Below, in pieces: positions 1 through 8,559 of a stretch of 30,000 nt of DNA (the first letter of the stretch is position 1; each line of letters starts with the position of its first letter). The notes under the pieces were generated by a model. The model was not told where the DNA came from. It saw nothing but the letters and a program-made list of their open reading frames with translations, and ran no database searches. Origin of the DNA: Prorocentrum cordatum (lineage: Eukaryota; Sar; Dinophyceae; Prorocentrales; Prorocentraceae); NCBI GenBank assembly GCA_963575745.1, contig CAUYUJ010017996.1, forward strand, positions 2,501 to 32,500, read 5' to 3'. Position numbers and translations under genes: made by a program.

Positions 1-18
1 CTCCCGTCTCCACCGCCC

Positions 19-575
19 TCATCGCCGCGCGCTCGTACTCCGTTTCTTTTTGCGAACCATCGTTTTCATGGCCTTCTCGTGTTCCTTGGCGTAGTCGATC
101 CACTTCGACCCGTCACGAATCTGCCAGCCGAATGGCACCTGCGTCCCTGGCTTGCTGTCGTCCCAGGCTTCCCAGGCCTCCATTCCTTGCTCATGCGTGG
201 CCTTCTCCGCGAACTTGGTTCACTCCTCCTACGTGCCTTCGCGAATCTCCCATCCGTATGGCACCAACGTCTTCGGGTCTTGGGGGATCCCACCGGGGGC
301 CTGCCGCTGTGGAGGAGCTTCCCCCAGCGGGCGAGCACCCCCCTTTCTGCTTCTTGCTCCTTTCGTCTGCGCCGTTAAGCTCGTCCTGCCGCAGCTCGTT
401 GTAGTTCTTCGGGTATGGGAACGGCCCTGTGATGGATGGCGACGCCTGCTCCATCAGGCCCAGCGCCTCTCCAAGCTCGGTGTTGACCTTTTCCAAGTGC
501 TCTGGCTGCTTGTCGACGTAGATCTTCCCATCGTCGCATGACCATGCGCGTCTCGTGGTTCTCGCTGGCCGGCAT
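19..575 (-). pseudogene. Decayed C-terminal part of an unrecognised gene
   Basis: Read on the minus strand, this stretch carries protein-like sequence in more than one frame. A first piece contains ENHETRMV. After a one-base frame change it continues with GKIYVDKQPEHLEKVNTELG and PFPYPKNYNELRQDELN. Further on, two related motifs occur about 42 codons apart, VPYGWEIREG (about 241-270) and VPFGWQIRDG (about 108-137), suggesting a tandem domain. The second is followed by a basic tail with KKKR and a stop at 19-21. Two in-frame stops (229-231 and 220-222) lie between the two motifs. I do not recognise the family. The upstream pieces at 685-833 and 1379-2035 may belong to the same gene. Frameshifts could be real decay or assembly indels. 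Confidence 0.4.
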
Positions 576-591
576 GCTGTATACTCATCGC

Positions 592-684
592 CTTGCTAGT
601 TGACATTTTTTTTATTTAAGTTTTTTTTTTTTTAGTTTCGATTTTTAGTTTTAGTATTTTTGCTTTGTTATTTTACTTTTGTGC
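592..684 (-). other. Candidate GC-AG intron with flanking direct repeat
   Basis: A 93-bp AT-rich segment interrupts protein-like minus-strand sequence. It is bordered by a perfect 17-bp direct repeat, at 590-606 and 683-699. Placing the junctions at AAG|GC inside both repeat copies gives an intron starting GC and ending AG, followed by G. Removing it leaves exactly one copy of the repeat. Unspliced, the frame hits TAA four codons past the donor. GC donors and repeats at intron ends are known in dinoflagellates and for introner-type insertions; assignment here is inference. Confidence 0.45.
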
Positions 685-831
685 CTTGCTAGTTGACATC
701 CTCTTCATGTTTGCGATCACGTAACTGTTTGCCTCCTTCACCATGATGTACGCCTGCAGGATATCCTGCCCCGACTTCGCTATGTTGATCGCCATCTTCT
801 CTTGGCCGTAGCTCGTGTCCCCAAACGCGTC

Positions 832-833
<2 letters not shown>
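685..833 (-). CDS. Exon-like fragment of an unrecognised protein
   Basis: The minus strand is open for about 49 codons with ordinary amino-acid composition, including DAFGDTSYGQEKMAINIAKS and then MVKEANSYVIANMKRMSTSK. It begins directly after a CAG tract, which would encode polyglutamine, and ends at the proposed donor of the 592-684 intron. A TAG lies immediately upstream of the CAG tract in this frame, so the piece is either an internal exon or part of a broken gene. Its alanine, lysine and methionine content looks like a helical segment. No family is recognised. It is probably the same gene as the minus-strand remnants on either side. Confidence 0.35.

Positions 834-878
<45 letters not shown>
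832..878. repeat. CTG/CAG trinucleotide tract
   Basis: About 15 uninterrupted CTG units on the plus strand. On the coding (minus) strand this is CAG, reading as polyglutamine next to the 685-833 exon-like piece. In the other direction it gives a meaningless polyleucine. Confidence 0.9.
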
Positions 879-884
879 ACTCGT

Positions 885-1378
885 TGCGTACTGTCGTGGC
901 CATCTCGGGCTGCGACAGCTCGGTAGTCGATGTCGGGCTCGTGTAGCTAGTGCTTTCCCGCTCGAGCCTAACTGGGGGCACGTGCCGGTTGGGTCGGTGC
1001 TGTATAGACCCTGCTGTTCGATTGTATACCGTCCTTCGGTCCCAGGGCCCCTGTCCTTCTCTCCCTTCGGGCGGGTTTTCGGTATCCACGAGTCGGCTCT
1101 GGAGTTGGCGTGGTTCTGGAGTCGGTATTTCGTTGGCTCTGGAGCCGGATTTCACATGTTCATCTGTCGGAGGTGGTGGCGCTGGAGTCGGCGAGACGGT
1201 GGGGCTATCTCCTGGGGCTCGGGAGGTCCGGTCTGCGGGGGTCCCTTGGGGCTCTCCAGAGGCACCCCGTTGCGTTTTCTCTTTTGGCCCAAGCCGATAG
1301 TTGGCAGTCGGCAGCGCTGCGTGGCTCCGCTGGTTGGTTCTCTGACTTGGCGACGTCCTCCAAGGCCCACGAGCCAGG
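885..1378 (-). other. Proline-rich open sequence of uncertain coding status
   Basis: This gap between two better-supported minus-strand remnants is open in overlapping minus-strand frames (877-1155 and 1152-1382). The conceptual products are rich in Pro, Arg, Gly and Thr, for example ESPKGPPQTGPPEPQE. Such composition is expected both of a disordered linker and of GC-rich non-coding DNA. No motif decides between them. If the flanking remnants are one gene, this would be its low-complexity middle part. Confidence 0.2.
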
Positions 1379-2035
1379 TCATTCGATGGTATCGCTCCCC
1401 ACAGTGCAGTTGAGCAGCAGCCTCTCCATCTCTTCCGTCCTCTCGATCTGCGCTCGAATCGCCTCTATCATGGGGATCCTGACCTCTTGGTTGTCTTGCA
1501 GCTCGCTCGTCAGGTTGGCAGTCGTGTACATCACGAATTGGTTATCTATATCGCGAGAACGTAGCCCCTGAGTTTCTTGCGCTGGAGCTCCAAGAATTGT
1601 GCCAACGTCCTGGTGAGGCCCGCCATCGCGTCCAGGATCATGCCCGTGTTGTTGGCCTGCATCTCTGAATCCTGCAAGTCCTCCCACGTATTTTGTTCCG
1701 TGCAGAGTGGTGATGGTGGGCAGTCCTGCAGCCTGTGCTCGCTCAGCGTCTCCTCGTCGATGCTGTGCTCTATCAGCTGTCTGTGCTGTCGAGCTGCTCG
1801 TTGGAAGGCCCCTGGTTCTGCAAATCTGGGCGGCGGTGGTTCAGGTACAACGTCGGCCGCGCTTCCTCTCGGTGGTGGTCGCAATGCCTGCGGTTCGCGT
1901 CGCACTCCTCGTTCGCCTTTCCCTGTGCCCTTGCCATCTCTAGCGCTGCTGGCAGTGCCGCTGCTGTAGGGGTTCTACGGCGTCATATCTCCTCGATGTC
2001 CTTGAGCCAATTGCCTATGTACTCTACTGCGCTGG
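1379..2035 (-). pseudogene. Frameshifted minus-strand remnant, helical hypothetical protein
   Basis: On the minus strand the most protein-like path starts near 1946 (MARAQGKANEECDANRRH) and changes frame to LIEHSIDEETLSEHRLQD and EMQANNTGMILDAMAGLTRT, ending LAQFLELQRKKL. It changes frame again near 1555 to RDIDNQFVMYTTANLTSELQ and IPMIEAIRAQIERTEEMERL, with a stop near 1379. The acidic and basic residues alternate as in a coiled coil or helical bundle. At least two frame changes within about 500 bp argue for decay or indel errors. A further short open piece, VEYIGNWLKDIEEI, lies at 1983-2030. No family recognised. Confidence 0.35.
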
Positions 2036-2040
2036 CGTCG

Positions 2041-2335
2041 GTGAGGACGAGGACGAGGAGGAGGAGGAGGACGAGGAGAAAGAGGAGGAGGACGAGGAGG
2101 AGGAGGCGGACGAGAAGGGGAGAAGGACGAGGAGTGAGTGGGCGGGAATGGACGAGGGGCAAAACATTTGGGAGGAAGAGTTCTCCTGTTCCGTGTAGAT
2201 GGAGGAGGTGAAGGAGCATGCTGGGGAGGATGCTGGGGAGGACGCAGAGGAGGAAAGCGGGAACGACGTAGAAGGAGAAATCAGAGGAAGAGGAGGGTGT
2301 GTAGGAAGAGATGATGAGTATGACGAGGGGGAGGA
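2041..2335. repeat. GA-rich purine tract (GAGGAC / GGA repeats)
   Basis: The plus strand is almost pure purine with irregular GAG, GGA and GAC units. Open frames across it encode only Arg/Glu- or Ser-rich low-complexity sequence and are not counted as genes. Confidence 0.75.
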
Positions 2336-2420
2336 ATGGGGAGGATAGAGGATGACGAGAACGACGACGATCATGATAATGATGATCATGATAATGATGA
2401 TGGTGATAATGATGGAAAGC
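2336..2420. repeat. Short GAT/GATAAT microsatellite
   Basis: Imperfect repeats of GATGATCATGATAAT and GATGATGGTGATAAT follow the purine tract. Confidence 0.7.
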
Positions 2421-2449
2421 GCGCTAGTGGATGACCCTGAATACACAAA

Positions 2450-2720
2450 AGGGGGGGTGTGCTCGCAGCACCCCCCCCATCCCCACCTTTAAAGGGGGGA
2501 TTAGATTTTCTACCCCCCCCCTCTCCCCCTTAAGGGGGGGGGGGCCCGACCCCCCCCCCCCCCCCCCCCCCCCCTTGATGGGGGGGGGTCCGGACCCCCC
2601 CCCCTCCCTCCCTTGGCGCTGGAAAGGTGGGAGGGGGTTCTAACCCCCCCCCTCCCTCCCCCCCTTTGCGGCGCCGAACAGGGGGCTGGAGAGGGGGCCT
2701 CTCCCACAAGGGGGGGGGTC
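2450..2720. repeat. G and C homopolymer blocks with palindromes
   Basis: Runs of 7 to more than 25 G or C alternate. One perfect palindrome, a G9 run, TCCGGA and a C9 run, spans 2580-2603. Both strands contain potential G-quadruplex runs. Homopolymer lengths here are likely unreliable in any assembly. No coding sequence is supported. Confidence 0.85.
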
Positions 2721-2865
2721 TGGCCTGGGGATCTTTGATTCAGGTTTCTAGATATTTCGAGTCTTTCCGGAACTGGCCTCGCGAAGGCTTCGAGAGGGGG
2801 AGGGGGAGTAGGGGGAGGAGGAGGATGAGGAAGAGGAGGAGGCGACGACGACGATCATGAGTAAG

Positions 2866-4207
2866 GAATTGTGAGTAGTGAGTAGTGAAGAGTGAGTAGT
2901 GTGTAGTGAGTAGTGCGTAGTGAGTAGTAAGAAGGGAGTAGGGATGAGGGAATAGACAGTAGCGAATAGCGAGGAGTGAGTAGTGAGTAGTGAGTAGTGA
3001 GTAGTGAGTAGTGCGCAGTGAGTAGAGAATAGTGAGTAGTGATTGGTGAGTAGCGAGTGGCGAGTAGGGAGTAGCGAATAGGGAGTAACGAGTAGTGAGT
3101 ACTGAGTAGCGAGTAGGGCGTTGTGAGTAGTGAGTGATGAGGAGGGAGTAGTCAGGAGTCAGTAGTGAGTAGTGAATTGTGAGTAGTGCGTAGCGAGTAG
3201 CGAGTAGGGAGTAGCGAGTAGTGAGTAGTGAGTAGTGAGTAGTGAGTGGGCAGTAGTGAGTAGTGGGTAGTGAGTAGCGAGAAGCGAGAAGTGGATATTG
3301 ACTAGTGGGTAGTGAGTAGGGGGCAGCGAGTAGAAATTTGTGAGTAGTGAGTAGCGAGTCGTGAGTAGTGAGTAGTGAGTAGTGAGTAGCGACTTGCGAC
3401 TAGTCACTGGTGAGTAGGGAGTAGGGAGTAGTGAGTAGTGAGTCGCGAGTAGTGGGTAGTGAATATCTCGTTTGGGTAGCGAGTAGCGGATAGTGAGTAG
3501 TTAGTTGTTGGCAGTTCGTAGTGGGTAGTGACATGTGAGTACTCAGTAGTAAAGTAGTGGATGTGGGTAGTGTTTAGTGAGTAGTGAGTAGTGAGCAGTG
3601 AGTATTTTTTAGTGAGTAGTGAGTATTAAGAATTGGGTAGTGAGTAGTCAGTAGTGAGTTGGGAGTAGTGACAAGGGAGTAGGAAGTAGTGAGTAGTGAG
3701 TAGTGGGAGCGTTGTGAGTAGTGAGTATGGGTAGTGAATAGTGCGTATTGGGTAGCGAGTAGGGTGTACGGAGTAGCGAGTAGTGAGTAGTGAGTAGTGA
3801 GCACGGTTTAGGGAGTAGGGCGTAGCGAGTAGCGAGTAGTGGATAGTGAGTAGTGAGCTCTGGGCAGGGAGTAGTGAGTGGTGAAGTGTGAGTAGTGAGT
3901 AGTGAGTAGTGGATAATGGCTATTGGGTAGGGAGTAGTGATTTGTGATTTGTGAGTAGTGGGTAGTGAGTTGTGTTTAGTGGTTAGTGAGTATTGAGGGG
4001 TGGGTAGTGAGTAGTTAGTAGTTTGCAGTGAGTACTGAATAGTGAGTAGGGAGTAGGGAGTAGTGAGTAGTGGGTAGTGGGTAGTGAGTCGTGGGTAGTG
4101 AGTAGTGAGTTGGGAGTAGTCAGTAGTGAGTAGTGAGAAGTGAGTACTGAGTAGCGAGTAGTGAATTGTGGGTCGTGGGTAGTGCGTAATGAGTATTGAG
4201 TACTGTT
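2866..4207. repeat. Degenerate heptamer array, unit AGTGAGT
   Basis: About 1.34 kb of variations on GTGAGTAGTGAGTA, a 7-bp unit with frequent single-base changes (GTGCGTA, GCGAGTA, GGGAGTA). Repeats of HYSLLTT in minus-strand frames simply reflect the 7-bp unit. No unique sequence longer than a few dozen bases is present. Confidence 0.92.
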
Positions 4208-4217
4208 TGGGGCTAAG

Positions 4218-4260
4218 TTTTGGGTTCGGGGTTAGGGTTAGGGTTTAGGGTAAGGGTGAG
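4218..4260 (+). repeat. Interstitial telomere-like patch
   Basis: GGGGTTAGGGTTAGGGTTTAGGG followed by related TAAGGG units. It mixes the TTAGGG and TTTAGGG types. TTTAGGG is the plant and dinoflagellate telomere unit by general knowledge. The patch is short, degenerate and internal, lying between two satellites. Confidence 0.6.
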
Positions 4261-4299
4261 GATTAGTGCTAGGGGTGGTAGGGGTCGGGTTCCGGAGAC

Positions 4300-4545
4300 C
4301 GGGGGCGCCGTGGCGAAAGGGGGGGGGAGGGGGGGGTTCGAATTTGGCAGCCAGATGGGGGAGGGGGTGGGGTTTGTTGGAAGGGCGGGACGGGGGGGGG
4401 GGGTTCGCCGACGACGGACCGGGAAACGGGGAAAGGGGGGCGGATCCCCGACGACGGATCGGGAAAGGGGGGAGGGGGGGAGGGTTCCCCGACGACGGAT
4501 CGGGGAAAGGGGGGGGGTGTCCCCCCCCCCCTGGGGACATCCAGC
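4300..4545. repeat. G-rich block with three 40-bp repeats
   Basis: The motif CCGACGACGGATCGGG occurs at about 4408, 4448 and 4489, spaced 40-41 bp and separated by G-rich runs. No coding support. Confidence 0.7.
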
Positions 4546-4555
4546 GGCCGCCCTC

Positions 4556-4898
4556 ATAATGATGATGCTGATGCTGCTAATGATGCTGATGATGATGATG
4601 CTGATGCTCATGCTGATGATGATGATGATGATGCTGCTAACGATGATGATGATGGTGATGATGATGATGCTGATGATGGTGATGGTGATGATGATGATGC
4701 TGTTGATGATGATGATGACGATGATACTTGTGCTGATTCTGATGACGAGGATGATGCTGATGATGATGTTGATGCTGACGACGGTGCTGATGATTAAGAT
4801 GCTGATGATGCTGCTGATGATTATGATGCGGTTGCTGCTGATTTATGATGATGATGTTGATGCTGATGCTGATGGTGATGATGCTGATGGTGATTATC

Positions 4899-4938
<40 letters not shown>

Positions 4939-5344
4939 CAATGGTGGTAACGATGCTGCTGATGATTATGCCGATGATGCTGATGCTGATGCTGATGATG
5001 ATGCTGATGATGTTGATGATGATGACGACGATGACGATGACGACCACGATGACGATGATGATGCTGGTGCTGATGCTGCTGATGATGATGCTGATGCTGA
5101 TGATTATGATGCTGCTGCTGATGATGATGATGATGATGATGTTGATGATGATGATGATGCTGACGCTGATGATGATGGTGATGACGACGATGATGATGAC
5201 GATGATGCTGATGATGATGATGATGATGATGATGAGGATGCTGCCGCTGCTGATGATGATGATGATGATGCGGTTGCTGCTGATGATGATGCGGATGATG
5301 ATGCTGCTGATGATGATGTTGATGATGATGCTGATGCTGATGCT

Positions 5345-5427
<83 letters not shown>
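4556..5427. repeat. GAT/ATG trinucleotide array with GCT and GGT variants
   Basis: About 870 bp of GATGAT interspersed with GCTGAT, GGTGAT and GACGAC. Because variants keep the 3-bp phase, three frames on each strand stay open: poly-Asp/Ala and poly-Met on plus, poly-His and poly-Ser on minus. A 461-codon frame across it is a by-product of the repeat. Confidence 0.92.
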
Positions 5428-5428
<1 letters not shown>

Positions 5429-5680
5429 TTGGGAGGTGGAGAGGAGGAAGGAGGAGGAGGAGGAGAGAAAGAGGAGGAGGATGAGGAGGAGGAGGGCGGG
5501 GGGAGAGGAGAAGAGGAGGAGGAGGAGGAGGAGGAGGAAAAGGAGGAGAAAGAGGAGGAGGAGGAGGAGGAGGAGGAGGGAGGAGGAGGAGGAAGTGGAG
5601 GATGACGATGATAATGAGCGGAGCGTGAAACTGGAGGAGGAGGAGGAGGAGGAGCATGAGGAGGAGGAGGAGGTGCTGTT
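5428..5680. repeat. GGA/GAG purine array
   Basis: Nearly uninterrupted GAG/GGA units directly follow the GAT array. A second block at 5816-5873 continues the same repeat after a short unique stretch. Confidence 0.9.
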
Positions 5681-5715
5681 GAGCTGCGTGCCGCTGGTCC
5701 CCGCTCGCTCGGGCT

Positions 5716-5784
5716 ATGCAGGTGTACGTCATGGGGCCCGCCATTGTCGAGTACACCAGGACGCGGACGGAGCGGGAATGGTGA
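5716..5784 (+). other. Short protein-like island between purine arrays
   Basis: A unique stretch of about 130 bp interrupts the GGA arrays. One frame reads MQVYVMGPAIVEYTRTRTER then Glu-Trp and a stop, with ordinary composition unlike the flanking repeats. It may be a relic exon end. It is too short for homology by eye. Confidence 0.15.
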
Positions 5785-5950
5785 GGACTGGATCAGGAGG
5801 GTGATGGCGGGTGGGGGGGAGCAGGAGGAGGAGGAGGAGGAGGAGGAGGAGGAGGAGGAGGAGGAGGAGGTTGGGAAGCCTGTGGAGTAGAAGGAGGAGG
5901 AGAAGCCTGATGAGGAGAAGAAGGATTGTAAGGCGGGGACAAAGAAAACG

Positions 5951-6290
5951 ATCATGAGGATGCTGATGATGAGCATGGTGATGATTCGGATAATGACGAC
6001 GATTACGGTGATAAGGATGGTGCTGCTGCTGATGATGAAGAGGATGAGGATGATACTGACGATGAGGATGCGCATAGAGCTCATGTTGATGATTACGTTG
6101 TTTCTACTGCTGATGATGATGATTATGATTCTGCTGCTGCTGATGTATGATGATGCTCATGATGATGCTGATGCTGATGCTGATGCTGATGATGATGATG
6201 ATGGTGATGATGCTGATGATGATGATGATTGTGGTGGTGGTGGTGATGCTGATACTGATGCTGCTGATGATGATGACGAAGAGGAGGAGG
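5951..6290. repeat. GAT-rich acidic module, copy 1
   Basis: A GAT-rich stretch with non-trivial variants. In the Asp frame it reads DKDGAAADDEEDEDDTDDED followed by AHRAHVDDYVVSTADDDD. It matches 6722-6875 in order and phase, so it is a duplicated module rather than a plain microsatellite. It runs into pure GAT/GCT units after about 6130. Confidence 0.6.
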
Positions 6291-6294
6291 CATA

Positions 6295-6429
6295 GGAGCC
6301 CGAGAATCGATGCTCGACGAAGTGGAGGATGGGGAGGATTCTGTGTCTCTTCATGCTCGGGGACTGGTGCGAGCTATGACCCATGCCTTTTTGAGTCACC
6401 ACAGGCCGTGGGTTGACACCGCACCATAA
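6295..6429 (+). CDS. Possible small coding fragment
   Basis: After the GAT array one plus frame gives MLDEVEDGEDSVSLHARGLV then RAMTHAFLSHHRPWVDTAP and TAA. The composition is ordinary and the sequence is not repetitive. There is no clear start context, as the frame is open upstream into the repeat. It could be the 3' end of an exon. No homology is recognised and the opposite strand is also partly open. Confidence 0.22.
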   Translation, partial: GARESMLDEVEDGEDSVSLHARGLVRAMTHAFLSHHRPWVDTAP

Positions 6430-6720
6430 ACTGCCGGACGCAGCTATCTCCGTACCGTTTGTCACAGCACTGGAGACCGAATGGTGCGTGGCAGTCGATT
6501 GGAAGCTGCTACATTGTCACAAGACTTGGAGTTGGCGAAGCAAAATTAGGATTTGGAAGAGTGGGGAACATGGTGGTGTTCAGGAGGCGGAGGAGGGAGG
6601 AGAGGGAAGAGGAGGGAGAAAGGATCTCAAGGAATCTCCATGCCGTTCGCTCCCTTCTCACTCCTTCGCCTCCTCCTCCTCTTCGTCTGCTTCCCACACC
6701 GGTCTCAGAGACCTCTGCAC
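6430..6720. other. Unique sequence, nothing recognised
   Basis: Non-repetitive up to about 6570, then a GGA block (6580-6625) and a CCT block (6668-6690). No motif or convincing frame was found. Confidence 0.4.
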
Positions 6721-6721
6721 T

Positions 6722-6875
6722 GGTGATGATTCTGATGATGACGACGACGATTACGACGACAAGGATGGTGCTGCTGATGATGATGAAGCGGATGAGGATG
6801 ATACTGACGATGAGGATGTGCATGAAGCTCATGGTGATGATGACATTGCTTCTGCTGATGCTGATGTATGATGAT
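6722..6875. repeat. GAT-rich acidic module, copy 2
   Basis: Reads DKDGAADDDEADEDDTDDED then VHEAHGDDDIASADADV in the Asp frame. It aligns with copy 1 (5951-6110), sharing GATACTGACGATGAGGATG and surrounding order. Both copies end in a TGATGTATGATGATG context. Confidence 0.6.
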
Positions 6876-6940
6876 GATGATGGTGATGATGATAATTATT
6901 ATGCTGATGATGATGAATATGATGCGGGTGACGATGCGGA

Positions 6941-6975
<35 letters not shown>

Positions 6976-7060
6976 ATGAGGATGAGGATGAAGACGATGA
7001 TGACGGCGACGCTGACCAATCTGACGACGGCGACGGCGGTGGTGGTGGTGATGATGCTGC
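6876..7060. repeat. GAT/GGT microsatellite
   Basis: Continuation of the GAT array with GGT, GAC and GCG variants, passing into GTT units. Confidence 0.85.
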
Positions 7061-7061
7061 T

Positions 7062-7063
7062 GA

Positions 7064-7109
<46 letters not shown>

Positions 7110-7398
7110 CTTGTTGTTGTTGTGGTTCTTGTTGCTGTTGCTGCTAATGTTGTTGTTGTTGCGGTTGTCGTTGCCGTCGTTGTTTTTGTTGGTGATGGTG
7201 ACGTTGATGATGTTGTGGTTGTGGTAGTGGTGGTGGAGGTGGTGGTGGTAGTTGTTGTTATTCTTGTGGTTGTTATTGTGGTTGTTGTTGTACATGTTGT
7301 TGTTGTTGTTGTTGCTGCCGTTCTTGCTTTTGCTGATGCGCTTGCTGTTGCTGTTGCGCTTGTTGTCGTTGTCGTTCTCGTTGTCGTTGTCGTTGTCG

Positions 7399-7429
<31 letters not shown>

Positions 7430-7432
7430 GAA
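7062..7432. repeat. GTT/TTG trinucleotide array
   Basis: About 370 bp of GTT with CGT, GGT and GCT variants on the plus strand, immediately before repeat-family copy A. The same TTG repeat ends every full copy of that family. Confidence 0.9.
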
Positions 7433-8048
7433 GTTTTCGTTTCTACGCAATAATATTGTCCCCCCCGACCGGTTACCATTTTATTTTTTACTTAATGTGC
7501 TTCTCCTGGGGCTCGCTTCCTGTTTTTCACGGAAAAGTGAGGTGTTACCACACTGTGTTGTTGGGCCCCAGTTTACAACAACAGCTCCCGCCTGATGCTC
7601 CCTCACAAGTTATTCCCATATCGCGCTCTCGCGCGGGACTTTCATACAATTGTGCAGGAGTCGCGCTGTCGCGTGGGACTTCCATGCAATTGATTCAGGC
7701 GCAGCGCCCTCGGTACCCAGGGATCAAGTTTTTGCTGTGGATTTCCTCATTGTTTATTCGGAGGACATCGCGCCGTCGCTCGAGACTTCCTCAAGATTCA
7801 TGCAGGACGCGCGCTTCAGCAACCCAGCTGCCCCTTATCCCTTCCTTCCATCCGTCCTCTTTTCCCTTGTCTCAGGGACTCCACGAAATACGCGTTGCCT
7901 ACCCGAAACGGGGTACGATCGAAGAGGAAGAGGACGGGTATCGAGGGTTTGGGATGTGCTTGTTGAATGGTACGCGAGCAGATAAGAGCAAACAGTCTTA
8001 AACTGATAGTCGTTAATGTTGTGGTTGTGGTTGTGGTTGTGGTTGTGG

Positions 8049-8079
<31 letters not shown>

Positions 8080-8112
8080 CGTCGTCGTTGTTGTTGTTGT
8101 TGTTCTTGTTGT
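7433..8112 (+). repeat. 650-bp repeat family, copy A
   Basis: Order of parts: AATAATATTGT and a C run; CTTCTCCTGGGGCTCGC with a T run; ACAACAGCTCCCGCCTGA; several ~38-bp subrepeats built on TCGCGCTCTCGCGCGGGACT; a pyrimidine-rich tract ending CTCAG; then a short reading frame (7912-8001) with EEEEDGYRGFGMCLLNGTRA and DKSKQS before TAA; then a TTG tail (8014-8112). The splice-donor-like GTAAGG seen in B, E and H is degenerate in this copy. Confidence 0.8.
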
Positions 8113-8204
8113 CGAGCTCTAGTTCTTAAAGAGAACTTATGGTTACTCCCCCTCCACCGGTGCACGCTGCGTTTTTTCTCTTCAGGGTGTCTAGAGCTCC
8201 GACC

Positions 8205-8559
8205 ACTTTATTTCGGCACGGCACCCCCTCCATCACCCACACATTCCACCAGCTAGCGCGCCTCTCCGCCCCGACCCCGTTTCTTTCGGCACGGCACACC
8301 CCTCCGCCCCGACCCCTTTATTTCGGCACGGCAAACCCCGTCCGCATCCCCCCACCCACCAGCCAGCGCGCCCCTCCGCCTCGACTACTTTATTTCGGCA
8401 CGCCCCCCCCCCCCCCCCCGCGCGCCCCCACCGCCCCGACTCCTTTCTTTCCGCACGGCACACCCCTCCGCCCCGACCCCTCTATTTCGGCACGGCACAC
8501 CCCCTCCGCATCTCCCCCACCCACCAGCCAGCGCGCCCTCCGCCCCGAACCCTTTATTT
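8205..8559. repeat. GC-rich minisatellite, first block
   Basis: Alternating ~37-bp units, one containing TTTATTTCGGCACGGCAC and the other CCACCCACCAGCCAGCGCGC, joined by CCCCTCCGCCCCGACC. Pro-rich and Ala-rich open frames across it are repeat artefacts. The block stops abruptly in CCCTTTATTT at 8559. Confidence 0.88.

Noticed and set aside
3159-3804. Minus-strand frames with repeated HYSLLTT
   Set aside because: They are exact consequences of a 7-bp satellite read in all frames; there is no other coding signal.
4821-6084. Minus-strand poly-His and poly-Ser frames of more than 300 codons
   Set aside because: They mirror the GAT and GGA arrays; composition is fully explained by the repeat.
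7456-7900. Plus-strand frame upstream of the conserved peptide in copy A as one long protein
   Set aside because: The frame is not shared with copies B, C, E and H before the last ~30 codons; only the terminal peptide is conserved.
7062-8112. Regularly spaced repeats as a possible CRISPR array
   Set aside because: The repeats are trinucleotide tracts and a transposon-like unit, not short repeats with unique equal-length spacers; the context is eukaryotic.
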